A DNA stretch of 6,049 nt from an uncultured Bacteriovorax sp. GTDB taxonomy: Bacteria; Bdellovibrionota; Bacteriovoracia; Bacteriovoracales; Bacteriovoracaceae. Where the stretch lies: NCBI GenBank assembly GCA_943914745.1, contig CALUDF010000205.1:1-6049 (forward strand), written 5' to 3'. The notes beneath the pieces are model-generated. The model searched no databases. It was not told the DNA's origin and worked only from the letters and a program-made list of their open reading frames with translations. This document shows, piece after piece, positions 6,020 to 6,049 of this stretch. Both the position numbers and the translations under genes were made by a program. Positions within the stretch are counted from its first letter, which is position 1; every line of letters starts with the position of its first letter.

Positions 6020-6049
6020 TTCTTTTTACATTTCCTAGGGGAAAATATC

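Noticed and set aside
6031..6044. Inverted repeat TTTCC TAGG GGAAA upstream of the minus-strand gene
   Set aside because: Only five pairs and close to the window edge; it could be part of a promoter or operator but nothing else supports it.

Overview
The window is ordinary chromosomal DNA, densely coding with moderate A+T. It carries a conserved replication/recombination block joined to a cell-polarity module. A free-living or predatory member of the Bdellovibrionota/Myxococcota assemblage is suggested by an MglA GTPase with the full Myxococcus/Bdellovibrio-type core, preceded by a roadblock partner. The fairly low G+C by eye would suit a Bacteriovorax/Peredibacter-type lineage better than high-G+C myxobacteria. 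This placement is inference, not the result of a search.

Layout, left to right. (1) The 3' part of an alpha/beta hydrolase gene whose start lies outside the window (to 820). (2) A consensus-like sigma70-type promoter right after its stop codon (823-852), driving a small SRP RNA gene (ffs, about 857-958). (3) A 90-base A+T-rich gap, then the tightly packed plus-strand genes dnaX (1047-2762), ybaB/ebfC (2787-3098), recR (3102-3695), an mglB-like roadblock gene (3701-4240) and mglA (4250-4840). Gaps are 24, 3, 5 and 9 bases, so this looks like one operon with translational coupling. (4) A convergent minus-strand gene (4832-6019) for an unfamiliar alpha/beta-hydrolase-like protein, whose 3' end overlaps that of mglA by 9 bases.

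How the genes fit together: DnaX is the clamp-loader ATPase, YbaB a nucleoid-associated DNA-binding protein and RecR a recombination mediator. SRP RNA-dnaX-ybaB-recR is a widely conserved order, known for example from Bacillus subtilis (scr-dnaX-yaaK-recR). The MglB-like/MglA pair would form a Ras-like GTPase switch with its regulator, which in Myxococcus sets cell polarity and in Bdellovibrio is linked to prey invasion.

The most notable signal is inside dnaX. An in-frame A_AAA_AAG slippery heptamer (2276-2282) is followed 2-4 bases later by a potential stem-loop, and a -1 frame TGA (2300-2302) would end a 418-residue gamma-like product. This closely parallels the programmed tau/gamma frameshift of E. 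coli. Other points worth a second look are the conserved acidic/hydrophobic tail of the MglB-like protein, substitutions in the RecR Toprim region, and the odd nucleophile elbow plus an HExxH motif in the minus-strand protein. I saw no mobile element, CRISPR array, tRNA or clear intrinsic terminator.
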